This document shows positions 25,869-34,336 of a stretch of DNA of 64,000 nt, piece after piece (position 1 is the first letter of the stretch; each line of letters starts with the position of its first letter). Source of the DNA: Sinorhizobium glycinis (lineage in GTDB: Bacteria > Pseudomonadota > Alphaproteobacteria > Rhizobiales > Rhizobiaceae). The position numbers and the translations under genes are program-made. Location: NCBI RefSeq assembly GCF_001651865.1, contig NZ_LPUX01000066.1:117559-181558 (forward strand), written 5' to 3'. The notes below the pieces were generated by a model that did no database searches, was not told where the DNA came from, and saw only the letters and a program-made list of their open reading frames with translations.

Positions 25869-26804
25869 ATGCAAGAGATCTCAAGGCTGCTGGTGATTGC
25901 CGTTATATTCGGTGCCATTGGCCCTCCCGCTGAAGCGGTCGGAAGTGAACCGGGCCTGAGTGCGCCCGTTAATCCCGGGAGCTCGGGCGGCGCGCTCGTC
26001 AACTCCTCCGGTGAGATCATAGGCATCACGCGCGGAATTCCCGCGCCCAGCGAAGCAAGCACCGGCATAGCCTTCGCGATCCCCTTGGACATAGCAGTGC
26101 AAATCGTGCGCGAGCTGATCGCTTACGGAGAATACAAGCGTGGTCGGCTCGACCTTTCCGTGACGACCGCGATGGACGCCGAGGGCGGAGGGACCGCTGA
26201 GGCGCTAAGGCTTGTCGTGAACGAGCTCGCTTGCGACTCGGCCGCGGAACGGCAAGCCCTGCGGCTTGGCGACTTCATCGTGGCGCTCGATGGCCGTACG
26301 CTCCGGACGGAGGCCGCCTTCAGGAACGCAATCAGCTTGCTTCCGGCCGGCGCCCGCATCACGCTCGATATCCGCCGTGGAGAAAAGTCGCAGATGCTCA
26401 ATTTGACGTCTTCCGATCCAGGCGAAGACGATCGACTTAGCGTAGACGAGGGCATCCTCGAGTCAGTTACCATTGGCTTCCCATCACCGACGGTCTCAGC
26501 GGCTTGCGCGCCGACAGGGCCGGTCTTGGTCGACGTTGCGACTGGCAGTCTCGCCCACTTAATCGGCCTGAGGACGGGCGATTATCTGACGGCGATCAAC
26601 GGCGGGGCCGCCACATCTGCCTGTCAAATCCGAGACGTGCTGGAAGTTGCCGAGGGGGTATCCGTCGATATCCTGCGCGCAGGAATTTTGAAGTCGAATA
26701 AAAGCAAGAACCGCTTGCGTGTCGGGCGACCTGCCCGTTTCGTGCCCGTCGCACGTCATGGGTCAACGGGCTTCCGCTGCTTCGGTCATCAGCGAGTGAG
26801 ATGA
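25869..26804 (+). CDS. DegP-like protein lacking the His/Asp half of the protease domain
   Basis: A signal peptide (MQEISRLLVIAVIFGAIGPPAEA) leads almost directly into the serine region PVNPGSSGGALVNSSGEIIGITRG, so about 100 residues with the catalytic His and Asp are missing without breaking the frame. Two PDZ-like domains follow (about residues 95-175 and 200-270; LRLGDFIVALDGRTL and LRTGDYLTAINGG). ATG follows GGAG. Proteolysis is unlikely; the PDZ domains could still bind peptides in the periplasm. The M50 protease gene follows after one base, suggesting a stress-proteolysis operon. Confidence 0.78.
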   Translation: MQEISRLLVIAVIFGAIGPPAEAVGSEPGLSAPVNPGSSGGALVNSSGEIIGITRGIPAPSEASTGIAFAIPLDIAVQIVRELIAYGEYKRGRLDLSVTTAMDAEGGGTAEALRLVVNELACDSAAERQALRLGDFIVALDGRTLRTEAAFRNAISLLPAGARITLDIRRGEKSQMLNLTSSDPGEDDRLSVDEGILESVTIGFPSPTVSAACAPTGPVLVDVATGSLAHLIGLRTGDYLTAINGGAATSACQIRDVLEVAEGVSVDILRAGILKSNKSKNRLRVGRPARFVPVARHGSTGFRCFGHQRVR

Positions 26805-26805
26805 C

Positions 26806-27927
26806 ATGGAATGGTCAGTGAAGCTTGGGACTGTCGCGGGAACCGAAATCCGTGTGCATATGACGTTCGTGCTCCTGCTCATCTGGGTCTGGCTGATGCA
26901 CTACCAGATCGGTGGGGCGCCCGCAGCCTGGGAAGGCGTCGCATTCATCGTCAGCGTCTTCGCATGCGTGGTCCTGCACGAATTCGGGCACATCGCCGCT
27001 GCGCGCCGATACGGCATCAAGACGCCTGACATAACTCTCTTGCCGATCGGCGGCGTGGCGCGACTGGAGCGCAATCCGAGCAAGCCATCCCAGGAACTGG
27101 TGATTGCGATCGCAGGTCCCCTGGTCAATGTCGTGATCGCCGCCTTGCTCATCATGGTCATTGGAGGCGCCGTCGGCCTCGATGAACTTGCCAAGCCACA
27201 GGACCCCCGCGTCGACTTCTTTGCGAGGCTTGCCGGCGTCAATATCTTCATCGTTCTGTTCAACATGATCCCGGCCTTTCCAATGGATGGTGGCCGCGTC
27301 TTGCGCGCTGTTCTGGCCTGGCGCTGGTCCAGGGTGCGCGCCACGAGAGTTGCCGCCGCGATCGGGCAGGCAGCCGCCTTCGCGATGGGCCTTGCTGGGC
27401 TGTTCTACAATCCGCTGCTCATCCTCATTGCGATCTTCGTCTATCTCGCGGCGGAAGCGGAAGCGCAGAGCAGCGAGTTACAGGCGATTTCCGGCGGCGT
27501 CACTGTGGGCGACGTGATGGTGACGGAATTTACGGTGCTTGATACAGCAGCGCGCGTCGACGAGGCGGTCGAGATGCTGCTTGCGACCAGCCAGAATGAA
27601 TTTCCGGTGGTCGACCGGGATGGGCAGTTCGAGGGGCTGCTGACACGTGACGGAATCATCGGTGCCATGAAGGAAAACGGTCCGGAAACACCCGTGCGGA
27701 CCGTCATGCGCAAGGACATCCCGACAATTGACGAAGGGACCCCGGTCGATGAGAGCTTGCGCATTATGCAGAGCGGAAATGCGCCTGCCGCGGCAGTCAT
27801 CAACCGTGACCGACGCCTCGTGGGCATGATGAACTACGAGACGATCGGGGAGATGCTGATGCTCCGCGCGGCCGTCGAAGACTTTCGTTTCGCCAGCCTG
27901 CGCCAATACCGGTCGAGGCAACGTTGA
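26806..27927 (+). CDS. Site-2-type intramembrane metalloprotease with CBS pair (373 aa)
   Basis: An M50 family membrane protease: zinc motif HEFGH at about residues 58-62, second metal motif NMIPAFPMDGGR at about 155-166, and four to six TM segments. The C-terminal pair of CBS domains (about 230-350, VGDVMVTEFTVL and VRTVMRKDIPTI) may sense adenine nucleotides. The start lies one base after the DegP-like stop, so the genes are probably cotranscribed from the anaerobox at 25803. It is intact. The substrate is unknown; related enzymes cut membrane-bound regulators. Confidence 0.88.
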   Translation: MEWSVKLGTVAGTEIRVHMTFVLLLIWVWLMHYQIGGAPAAWEGVAFIVSVFACVVLHEFGHIAAARRYGIKTPDITLLPIGGVARLERNPSKPSQELVIAIAGPLVNVVIAALLIMVIGGAVGLDELAKPQDPRVDFFARLAGVNIFIVLFNMIPAFPMDGGRVLRAVLAWRWSRVRATRVAAAIGQAAAFAMGLAGLFYNPLLILIAIFVYLAAEAEAQSSELQAISGGVTVGDVMVTEFTVLDTAARVDEAVEMLLATSQNEFPVVDRDGQFEGLLTRDGIIGAMKENGPETPVRTVMRKDIPTIDEGTPVDESLRIMQSGNAPAAAVINRDRRLVGMMNYETIGEMLMLRAAVEDFRFASLRQYRSRQR

Positions 27928-27992
27928 GGCCGGTGCCGGCTTTGTGAGGCCTCGCCGAGATCGCGACGACCCTCACTCGCCTGGCGCAAATC

Positions 27993-28436
27993 TCATGCCG
28001 AGAGATAGTGCTCGATTTCCGGAATCGGGAACTTTACCAGATCCCTTGCCACTTCGGCGCTTACCGCGGCACGTGTCGATGGGTCCAAGCGCTTGCGCAG
28101 GATGCCGAGCACGCGCGGCGGCGCAACGAGAACAAGTTTGGTAACGCCATTGTCGCGCATCGAATCGCCCAGTTGCCCGGCGATCTGCGCAAGAAATGCT
28201 TTCTCGGCCTGATCGTGCCAGTCCGTTTCCTGCATCGCGCTTCGCGCACCGCCTTGCGCCTGATAGCGACCCTGACGATCCGTTCCGAGATCCCGCGTCG
28301 GCGGTTGATGCTCGGACAGGACGTCGACCGGAACAAGATTGAGCAGTTCTGCATCGCCCTGGTTGCGCAGGATGAGGGCCTTGGCCCCATCGCAAATCAG
28401 GAACCAACTGCCATGGGGAATTCTCGTCGCCACCAT
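27993..28436 (-). CDS. Host-attachment family protein (147 aa)
   Basis: Matches the small family named for attachment to host cells (HGSWFLICDGAKALILRN near the N-terminus, RLDPSTRAAVSAEVARDLVKFPIPEIEHYL at the C-terminus). The fold resembles eRF1 domain 1-like proteins, and the attachment name is historical. ATG at 28436 follows AAAGGTGG; a GTG nine bases earlier is less likely. An anaerobox lies 116 bases upstream. A paralogue is at 36538-36984. Confidence 0.82.
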   Translation of the reverse strand: MVATRIPHGSWFLICDGAKALILRNQGDAELLNLVPVDVLSEHQPPTRDLGTDRQGRYQAQGGARSAMQETDWHDQAEKAFLAQIAGQLGDSMRDNGVTKLVLVAPPRVLGILRKRLDPSTRAAVSAEVARDLVKFPIPEIEHYLSA

Positions 28437-28552
28437 GATGTCCACCTTTCTTGAATCTACGATGTTTTCGATCGTGTCGCGCTCACCGCGCCATCAAAAC
28501 GGGGTTCTCGCGTCGTCGAGCATCGATCTCGTGCTCCCCATGATGCGCCTTA

Positions 28553-28566
28553 TTGATCCGCGTCAA
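28553..28566. promoter_or_regulatory. FixK/FNR anaerobox TTGATCCGCGTCAA
   Basis: Exact palindrome, 116 bases upstream of the host-attachment gene at 28436. Confidence 0.7.
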
Positions 28567-28625
28567 AAGCGAAGGCGGGTTGAGAAACTGCCCGTCTTCG
28601 TTTTTACGACGGCCAGCGCACTGGT

Positions 28626-28838
28626 CTATGCTTCTCGTGGCGCGCGGCGGTCATCGGTCTCGGTAACGATGAAGGTGTCCGTGGACCCCAGAATGACGAA
28701 GCCCAGCAAATCCCGCGTCATCGCGCTGATGATTGCGTCGCTCCTCAGCGACCTCCTGAGCAAGAGCAGTGCGCTCACCGGCAGGCAGACGAGTACTGAG
28801 TTTCGGCCATAGCGTGCCGGCTGCGCATGAAGTGCCAC
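28626..28838 (-). CDS. Possible small hypothetical protein (70 aa or shorter)
   Basis: A short frame in the otherwise empty 28567-28916 interval. It has a hydrophobic stretch (SVLVCLPVSALLLL) and a tail SAMTRDLLGFVILGSTDTFIVTE that looks protein-like, but there is no clear ribosome site and no recognised family. It could be a remnant or chance. The interval otherwise shows nothing. Confidence 0.25.
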   Translation of the reverse strand: MALHAQPARYGRNSVLVCLPVSALLLLRRSLRSDAIISAMTRDLLGFVILGSTDTFIVTETDDRRAPREA

Positions 28839-28916
28839 TTGTAGTGTGAAAAAAGCGGCGCTGAAGCGTGCTTGCGCGGACTAGCTCTCGAATTGTAAAG
28901 CGATACGTCGCGCATC

Positions 28917-29867
28917 TCAGCCTCTCTGCCGGGAGAGCGCCATCGCTGCGCCCCGTAATATGGCGTCTTCGCTGCGAATGAGGAAAGCCGGTATCCCCTC
29001 CAGCCAGGGTAAGCGTTTTCCTTTGGCGACGAAGGCGGCGCGGAAGTGATCGTGCCTGAGCACACTTTCCATTCTCCGCAGGATGGGCCCCCAGAGATAG
29101 ATGCCGCCGCGGGCGTCGTAGATCAGCGCGACGTCGCTTGCAAACCTGCCAAGCCAGGTTGTGAAGTGGTTCAGCGCGTCCGCGGCAATGGTGTCGCCCT
29201 CACCGGCGGCATCGACGATTTCTGTCGCCGGAATGGAACGCGCAATCTGGCCGGAAATTTCGAGCAGTAGTTCATAGAGATGGCTGAGCCCCGGGGCCGA
29301 CAGCAGATGTTCGACCGAAACATAATCCGTATTGCCCCGGATTCGCTTGAGAATATCGAGCTCCTCTTGCGTCTGAGGCGCAAAGGATATGTTTCCTGCA
29401 TGACCGTGGAATGCCGCCCAGGCGCCATTGGCTTGGCTCGCAGTCGCAACCCCGAGCGCGTTGCCGACACTGATGACGGCCTTCGGTGCGCCGACATCGG
29501 CATTTTCTCCGCCGATGCGTTCGATGTCGTGCGGACCCAAATCGGGTAGCGCGAGTGAAAGCGCATCGAGCGGGTCGACGATTGTGACGCGCGGTGTGAC
29601 ATCGCTTTTGATGCGTGTGGCAATCAGTGTGCGCTCGAGCTCGGCGCTAAGGGTCGGTGCGCCGTTGGTAATTGCGATGGCAAGCGCCGGGGGAGAGCTG
29701 GGAATGGACTTGAGGTACGCAGTCAGAGCTTGGGCCACGGAGGCAAACGCATAGTTGACGAACTGCACATAATGGTCAATCGACAGCTTGTCGCTATTGG
29801 CGACAGCAAAGCGCATATGCGTCTCACCTATATCTGCGACGACCGCGTCGTGTGTAGATTTGCTCAC
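28917..29867 (-). CDS. Glucokinase-like protein with degenerate active site
   Basis: The length (about 317 aa) and layout match bacterial Glk: an N-terminal phosphate-1 region ADIGETHMRFAV, a SVEHLLSAPGL motif and a GHAGNISFAP segment. The family signature DxGGTN is DIGETH, the catalytic NDFEA-like Asp motif reads VDPLDAL, and PGTGLG is VGNALG. Loss of the glycine and Asn in the ATP loop suggests weak or no kinase activity. GTG at 29867 (or 29870) follows TAGGAGGAC. An anaerobox lies 58 bases upstream, so it may be a regulatory or moonlighting relative. Confidence 0.75.
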   Translation of the reverse strand: MSKSTHDAVVADIGETHMRFAVANSDKLSIDHYVQFVNYAFASVAQALTAYLKSIPSSPPALAIAITNGAPTLSAELERTLIATRIKSDVTPRVTIVDPLDALSLALPDLGPHDIERIGGENADVGAPKAVISVGNALGVATASQANGAWAAFHGHAGNISFAPQTQEELDILKRIRGNTDYVSVEHLLSAPGLSHLYELLLEISGQIARSIPATEIVDAAGEGDTIAADALNHFTTWLGRFASDVALIYDARGGIYLWGPILRRMESVLRHDHFRAAFVAKGKRLPWLEGIPAFLIRSEDAILRGAAMALSRQRG

Positions 29868-29925
29868 CACGTCCTCCTAGCTCTCCCTGCTTACCGCACT
29901 GTGCAGCATCTTTGCGCTTTCCACT

Positions 29926-29939
29926 TTGATGAACATCAA
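29926..29939. promoter_or_regulatory. FixK/FNR anaerobox TTGATGAACATCAA
   Basis: Exact palindrome, 58 bases upstream of the glucokinase-like gene. Confidence 0.75.
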
Positions 29940-30407
29940 CGTTGCGTCGTCCGAGTGGGCAAAAGGTGCTGGGCGAGATCGTGCGCCAAGTGCTCGTGTG
30001 TTCGGCGAACGTACGCGGGATATCGCCGGTACACTTTTTGACATCGAAACAACCTGCGGGATCATGGCCTATACGGAGGGGGAGATCTTGCCATGATGGG
30101 CTGCCCAAGGTGTCTGTTCGGGACGGTTTCATGCGACCACTGTTGCCCCTGTGCGATCAATTGCAGATCTCGAAGGCCAATGGACGGGCCTGGAAGCATA
30201 CGAAACCGGAAGAGCCGACGAACTCGAGGCGGACTCTTCAACGTCGGCTGCCGCCGGGACCTGGCAAAAGAGACGATTTCTCGGGGCCGTTCGGTTGATC
30301 GAGGTCTGACACGCGAATGCGCGACCTGCGTTGACGCACATCAATGCAAGTTGACTGCACCGGTTGCATTTTTTCCCTACCATTATCCGGCCAAGCAAGA
30401 ACCGGCC
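29940..30407. other. Gene-poor region with an orphan anaerobox
   Basis: No maintained gene is recognised. Bases 30305-30350 resemble 48045-48080 (the end of ftsH and its following anaerobox), suggesting a relic of that duplicated junction. The rest is unexplained. Confidence 0.4.
30331..30344. promoter_or_regulatory. Orphan FixK/FNR anaerobox TTGACGCACATCAA
   Basis: Exact palindrome, identical to 48062-48075 including flanking bases, but with no intact gene beside it. Confidence 0.45.
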
Positions 30408-30461
30408 GATGAGGTAACACACCATCTCCGGCGAAATCGACAGGTTCCAGGCCTCACTCAT
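30408..30461 (-). pseudogene. DUF3775 protein, N-terminal 18 codons only
   Basis: The reverse strand encodes MSEAWNLSISPEMVCYLI, nearly identical to the start of the gene at 22633-23052, then diverges into unrelated sequence. The upstream anaerobox (30581) is also the same as at 23143. This is a truncated duplicate. Confidence 0.75.
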
Positions 30462-30580
30462 CTCCAAGTCTCCAATTCTCCATTCTGAATCTCCGGACTT
30501 CGCTGTCCGATGGGCACGATTGGCTAATCGCGAGAGCAGCCGGACAAACACTCATCTTACCGTCACCGCACCCCCATTCG

Positions 30581-30594
30581 TTGATTCGCATCAA
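30581..30594. promoter_or_regulatory. FixK/FNR anaerobox TTGATTCGCATCAA
   Basis: Exact palindrome. It lies 119 bases upstream of the DUF3775 remnant and 122 bases upstream of the kinase-like gene at 30717, either of which it may have served. Confidence 0.65.
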
Positions 30595-30716
30595 TGAAGC
30601 GGTATCTGATGGGATTCATGATGATCAAAATTCGGTAAAGAACTGGCACAGTCGAAGTGGCAGCAATTCGAGTTCGCGAGGCAATGTCCCCACGCCAAGA
30701 ACGATGAGGCGAGAAC

Positions 30717-32090
30717 ATGCTTGCCGAAGATCAATCGGAGGTCATCACGTTTCTGCAGGACCTTCGCGGTGCTACTGCGGTCGAGAGGATCGAGACGCAC
30801 ATCTCCTATGTTTTCCTGATCGGTGACCGTGCATTTAAGATGAAGCGCGCGGTGGCCGTTGACGGTCGTCTTACCGCCGAGCTCATAACCCGAGCAGCCC
30901 GCATGATCGCCCGTTTTCATCGCGGTGCTCCGACCATTCACCAGGGCTCCGGTTCTGCGAACATTGCCGGCGTACTTCGCATCAACGCTGCCGGCTTTGC
31001 AACCAGCCGGGTCTTCGGAGCCCACGAGCTTGAGGATTTCAACCGTGCGTTCGAGAAGAGGCTCACGGCTGACGCATCGCTGCTCGATGCTCGCGAGGTC
31101 GCCGGCAAGGTCAGGAGGTGCCATGGCGATCTGCATCTGCGCAACATTTGCATGATCAACCACGAGCCCCGGCTCTTCGACTGCATCGAGTTCAACGATC
31201 AGATCGCCACCGTCGATACGCTTTACGACCTTGCCTTTCTTCTCATGGACCTGTGGCACCGTGGCTTCCCCGAGTTCGCAAATCTGGTGGCCAACCGATA
31301 TCTTGATGCAACGGATGACGATGAGGGCTTCGTGCTGTTGCCCTATTTTATGGCCATACGCGCGGCGGTGAGGGCCCACGTCATCGCCACGCAGGTCGAG
31401 GAAAGCAGCGCCGCGGCCACGGACAAACTTGCCGCCGAGGCGCGCTCCTATTTCGACCTCGCTCGTTCTCTGATCGTGATGAAGCCGGCGCGTTTGATCG
31501 TGATCGGCGGCCTCAGCGGTTCAGGCAAAACGACGGTGGCAGAGATGTTGGCCCCACGTTCTGGGTCGCCACCTGGAGCGCGGATCGTCGAAAGCGACGG
31601 CATTCGCAAGGCAATGCACGGCGTTCAAGCCGAGGAAAGGCTTGGGCCAGCCGCCTATCGCCCGGAAGTCTCAGAGAAAGTTTATGGCGAGATGGCGCGC
31701 CGCACCCTCGCGATTCTGCGCGCCGGCGGCTCAGTCGTCGCCGATGCGGTGTTCGACAGAGAGGCCAACCGGGCGCGCATAGAGGCCGTCGCGCGTGAAG
31801 CCGGCGTGCCATGCACGGCGGTCTGGCTCGACGCGAAAGCGTCACTACTGCGCCGGCGCGTGGCCTCAAGGACTGTCAGTCCCTCCGATGCCGACTTGGA
31901 GGTACTCGCGCGACAGCTTGTCGCCGACACGGACGGCATCACATGGCAACGGATCGATGCTGATCGAGATGCGCATGAGATTGCCCGCGTGATACTCGAG
32001 CTGCAGAGTGATTTAAAGAGACAGGAGGCCAGGCTCCTTGGGTTGTGGTTCGGATGGGCGGGGGGGCGCCGTCGCCGCGTTCGGCCCTAA
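30717..32090 (+). CDS. APH-like/AAA zeta-type kinase fusion with internal deletion
   Basis: The family normally joins an aminoglycoside-phosphotransferase-like domain to a P-loop kinase domain, at about 510-520 aa; this one has 457. The N-terminal lobe reads FLIGDRAFKMKRAV and then jumps to GRLTAELITRAARMIARFH, so about 60 residues of the N-lobe appear to be missing in frame. The catalytic-loop motif CHGDLHLRNIC, FDCIEFND, and Walker A GGLSGSGKTT (about residue 262) remain. ATG at 30717 follows GAGGCGAGAA. The substrate is unknown; partial loss of function is possible. Confidence 0.78.
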   Translation: MLAEDQSEVITFLQDLRGATAVERIETHISYVFLIGDRAFKMKRAVAVDGRLTAELITRAARMIARFHRGAPTIHQGSGSANIAGVLRINAAGFATSRVFGAHELEDFNRAFEKRLTADASLLDAREVAGKVRRCHGDLHLRNICMINHEPRLFDCIEFNDQIATVDTLYDLAFLLMDLWHRGFPEFANLVANRYLDATDDDEGFVLLPYFMAIRAAVRAHVIATQVEESSAAATDKLAAEARSYFDLARSLIVMKPARLIVIGGLSGSGKTTVAEMLAPRSGSPPGARIVESDGIRKAMHGVQAEERLGPAAYRPEVSEKVYGEMARRTLAILRAGGSVVADAVFDREANRARIEAVAREAGVPCTAVWLDAKASLLRRRVASRTVSPSDADLEVLARQLVADTDGITWQRIDADRDAHEIARVILELQSDLKRQEARLLGLWFGWAGGRRRRVRP

Positions 32091-32176
32091 TGGCGCGTGG
32101 GGCGATCGTTCGCATCGATATTTCTCAGGTTTTGCGACAGGGATGTCACAGTGTCTATCGCCTGCCGGTCCAGCAA

Positions 32177-32190
32177 TTGATGCGCGTCAA
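32177..32190. promoter_or_regulatory. FixK/FNR anaerobox TTGATGCGCGTCAA
   Basis: Exact palindrome, 60 bases upstream of the BON gene at 32251. Confidence 0.75.
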
Positions 32191-32250
32191 TGCGTGAAAT
32201 CTCGACGCCGCTACGATTGGGACGTCAAGTCGCCAAGAGGAGGTTACGAC

Positions 32251-32898
32251 ATGGACGACATCATTTTGAGACAAGACATCATTGATGAACTCGAATTCGA
32301 GCCGAGCATCGATGCCGCCAATATCGGCGTCGCTGTCGAAGACGGGGTCGTCACACTCACGGGACACGTGCCGACCTATGCCCAGAGGGCCACCGCCGAA
32401 GATGTCGTCCGAAGGGTCAAGGGGGTCAGAGGCATCGCCCAGGAAATTGAGGTCCGGCCCTTCGGCGCCAATAGGACAGCCGACGACGAGATCGCGAAGC
32501 GGGCGCTCAACACCATCAGCTGGAACACCGCGGTGCCGAAAGACTCCGTGCAGGTAAAGGTCCGGCAGGGATGGGTCACGTTGACGGGGAAGGTCGGCTG
32601 GCACTACCAAAGGACCGCGGCTGCGGATGCCGTGCGTAACCTCGCAGGCGTCGTCGGCGTAAACAATAGCATCGAAGTAAAGCCACCTGCGTCAGCCTCG
32701 GATGTGAAGAAGCGCATCGAAGATGCATTGAAGCGCAATGCCGAACTTGAGGCTCAAGCGATCCGCGTCGACGTCCTCAACGACAAAGTCATTCTGAAGG
32801 GCAAGGTGAATGCCTGGGTTGAGCGCAGTGCGGCCGAGCGGGCGGCGTGGTCGGCGCCGGGGGTCAGGGAGGTCGAAGATCAGCTAACGGTGTCATAG
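32251..32898 (+). CDS. BON-domain protein with three BON repeats (215 aa)
   Basis: Three BON repeats (about residues 5-70, 78-145 and 148-215), each with the GxVTLTGxV-like strand core (VEDGVVTLTGHV, RQGWVTLTGKV, LNDKVILKGKV). No signal peptide is seen, so it is probably cytoplasmic despite the outer-membrane association of some BON proteins. ATG at 32251 follows AAGAGGAGG. It is intact, and paralogous to 33244-33906 and the frameshifted 23405-24074. Confidence 0.85.
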   Translation: MDDIILRQDIIDELEFEPSIDAANIGVAVEDGVVTLTGHVPTYAQRATAEDVVRRVKGVRGIAQEIEVRPFGANRTADDEIAKRALNTISWNTAVPKDSVQVKVRQGWVTLTGKVGWHYQRTAAADAVRNLAGVVGVNNSIEVKPPASASDVKKRIEDALKRNAELEAQAIRVDVLNDKVILKGKVNAWVERSAAERAAWSAPGVREVEDQLTVS

Positions 32899-33243
32899 GA
32901 TCGGGGCGGCTGGACCGCTTCATTCTGCGCCACGCAGCCGCTACTGTTTCCTTCGGCGGCGAGCATGCGAATCGCACCACCCCGTGAATTCATCGCTTCG
33001 CATCAATGAATGCCAGAGCGATCTGGAGAGACTGAGTTGGTGCCGCAAGGAATCCTCATTCTTGCGACTGCCCGAAAAGACGAGGAGAGAACCGTCCGGG
33101 CGAAGCACCACTCAGTCGTCGCATGGGCCTTGGAACACCGGCCTCAATAATCTTGTCAGCCATTCCTCTCCGACAATCACTGCAGCTTGACAACCACAGC
33201 TTTCCCAGCCCGGACCGGATGACTACCCAATGAAATCTCACAT
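32899..33243 (-). pseudogene. Region with a likely cysQ 3' remnant
   Basis: Bases about 33075-33130 on the minus strand align with the end of the cysQ gene near 37130-37190 (shared GGTGCTTCG...ACGGTTCTC), in a broken frame. A degenerate anaerobox half (TCGCTTCGCATCAA, 32993-33006) lies nearby. No intact gene is present in this 345-base stretch. Confidence 0.4.
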
Positions 33244-33906
33244 TCAGTTGCCGACCACGCTCAACTGATCATCGACGGCAGTCACACCGGGCGCCGACCA
33301 AGCGGCTCGTTTCGCCATCACCTGCGCCCGCAGATTCTGCACCCTTCCGCGCAATGTGACGTGACCGTCTGAAACATCCACCTCGATATTCTCAGCCTCG
33401 ATCTCGGCATTGCGTTTGAACGCCTCTTCTATGCCGCGCCTGATCTCAGAGGCCTCCACGCGAGGGGGGCGGAGCTTGAGCTGGTTGACTATGCCCGTCA
33501 CCCCGGAGAGTTCACGCACCGCCTTCTCGGCCGCCGAACGCTGGAAGTGCCGGTCGACCATGCCGCTCAAAGTGACCAGGCCCTTTCGCACCTTGACCTG
33601 GATCTCGTTCGGCTCTGTGATAGATGCTCGCCAGGCGAGGATTTTCAGGACGCGGCTGGCGATCTCGTCGTCGGCAGTCTTCTTGTGTTCCGGCAGCCGT
33701 ACCTCGATATCGTCCGCGATAGCGCGCACGCCCCTTATCCTCTGGACTGCCTCGACCGCGGCTTGCCTTTCCGAATAGCTGAGCACGTGACCCGTTAAGG
33801 TCACGATGCCATCCTCGGCAATGACACCGATATTCGCGGCATCTAGGCTCGGTTCGTATTCAAGTTCGTTCAGAATGTCCTGACGCAGACGGATGTCGTC
33901 GTTCAT
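33244..33906 (-). CDS. BON-domain protein with three BON repeats (220 aa)
   Basis: Three BON repeats with cores AEDGIVTLTGHV, RKGLVTLSGMV and SDGHVTLRGRV. It is closer in sequence to the frameshifted copy at 23405-24074 than to 32251-32898. ATG at 33906 (MNDDIRLRQDILNELEYEP) follows GGGGGAGA. It ends tail to tail with the remnant region. An anaerobox lies 75 bases upstream. BON proteins are linked to osmotic and envelope stress; the role here is inferred. Confidence 0.85.
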   Translation of the reverse strand: MNDDIRLRQDILNELEYEPSLDAANIGVIAEDGIVTLTGHVLSYSERQAAVEAVQRIRGVRAIADDIEVRLPEHKKTADDEIASRVLKILAWRASITEPNEIQVKVRKGLVTLSGMVDRHFQRSAAEKAVRELSGVTGIVNQLKLRPPRVEASEIRRGIEEAFKRNAEIEAENIEVDVSDGHVTLRGRVQNLRAQVMAKRAAWSAPGVTAVDDQLSVVGN

Positions 33907-33960
33907 CGTCTCCCCCTTGGCGCAAACGCGCCCTTCGAAAACTCGCAGGTTTATTATCGG

Positions 33961-34175
33961 CGATCTTCCGACCGTCAGTCATTGAGGAATATCAAGACGG
34001 GCGGGGACGGAGGTCGGCGTGCTCATCCGAGAGACCGAAAGCAGCCGCGAGTTCCTCGGCAGTATGGGGATTGTGCAATTCATCTTCCGCATCCGCGGTT
34101 CCTTTTCGGCACACCTCAGTCGGCGTTTCCGCGACCGATCTTCCATGCCCTGCACGTTGGCCGCCCTGGCGGTGA
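33961..34175. repeat. Duplicated segment, related to 21436-21657
   Basis: This is the presumed original context of the repeated block, between the BON gene and the ABC transporter. It includes the anaerobox at 33982. A minus-strand frame (34201-33992, TTG start) is only weakly similar in the other copy, and I do not call it a gene. The interval 33907-34336 otherwise holds two anaeroboxes. Confidence 0.6.
33982..33995. promoter_or_regulatory. FixK/FNR anaerobox TTGAGGAATATCAA
   Basis: Exact palindrome, 75 bases upstream of the BON gene at 33906. Confidence 0.72.
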
Positions 34176-34237
34176 CAGTAGCGAAAGATCTTGTCAGGCA
34201 AGGAAGGCTAATTCGTCCATTTTACTATCGCTTCCGA

Positions 34238-34251
34238 TTGAGCCGCATCAA
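34238..34251. promoter_or_regulatory. FixK/FNR anaerobox TTGAGCCGCATCAA
   Basis: Exact palindrome, 85 bases upstream of the chosen ABC transporter start. Confidence 0.7.
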
Positions 34252-34336
34252 TTTCTCCGTCGACCCGCGTGATACACACTACAATCGTTTGGAAAATAGA
34301 TATGCTCTTCATGATAGACCGCCTCGGGAGGACGCG

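Noticed and set aside
33992..34201. Small minus-strand protein (69 codons) in the repeated segment
   Set aside because: TTG start without a ribosome site; the paralogous copy at 21454-21657 is frameshifted relative to it, so no conserved coding was shown.
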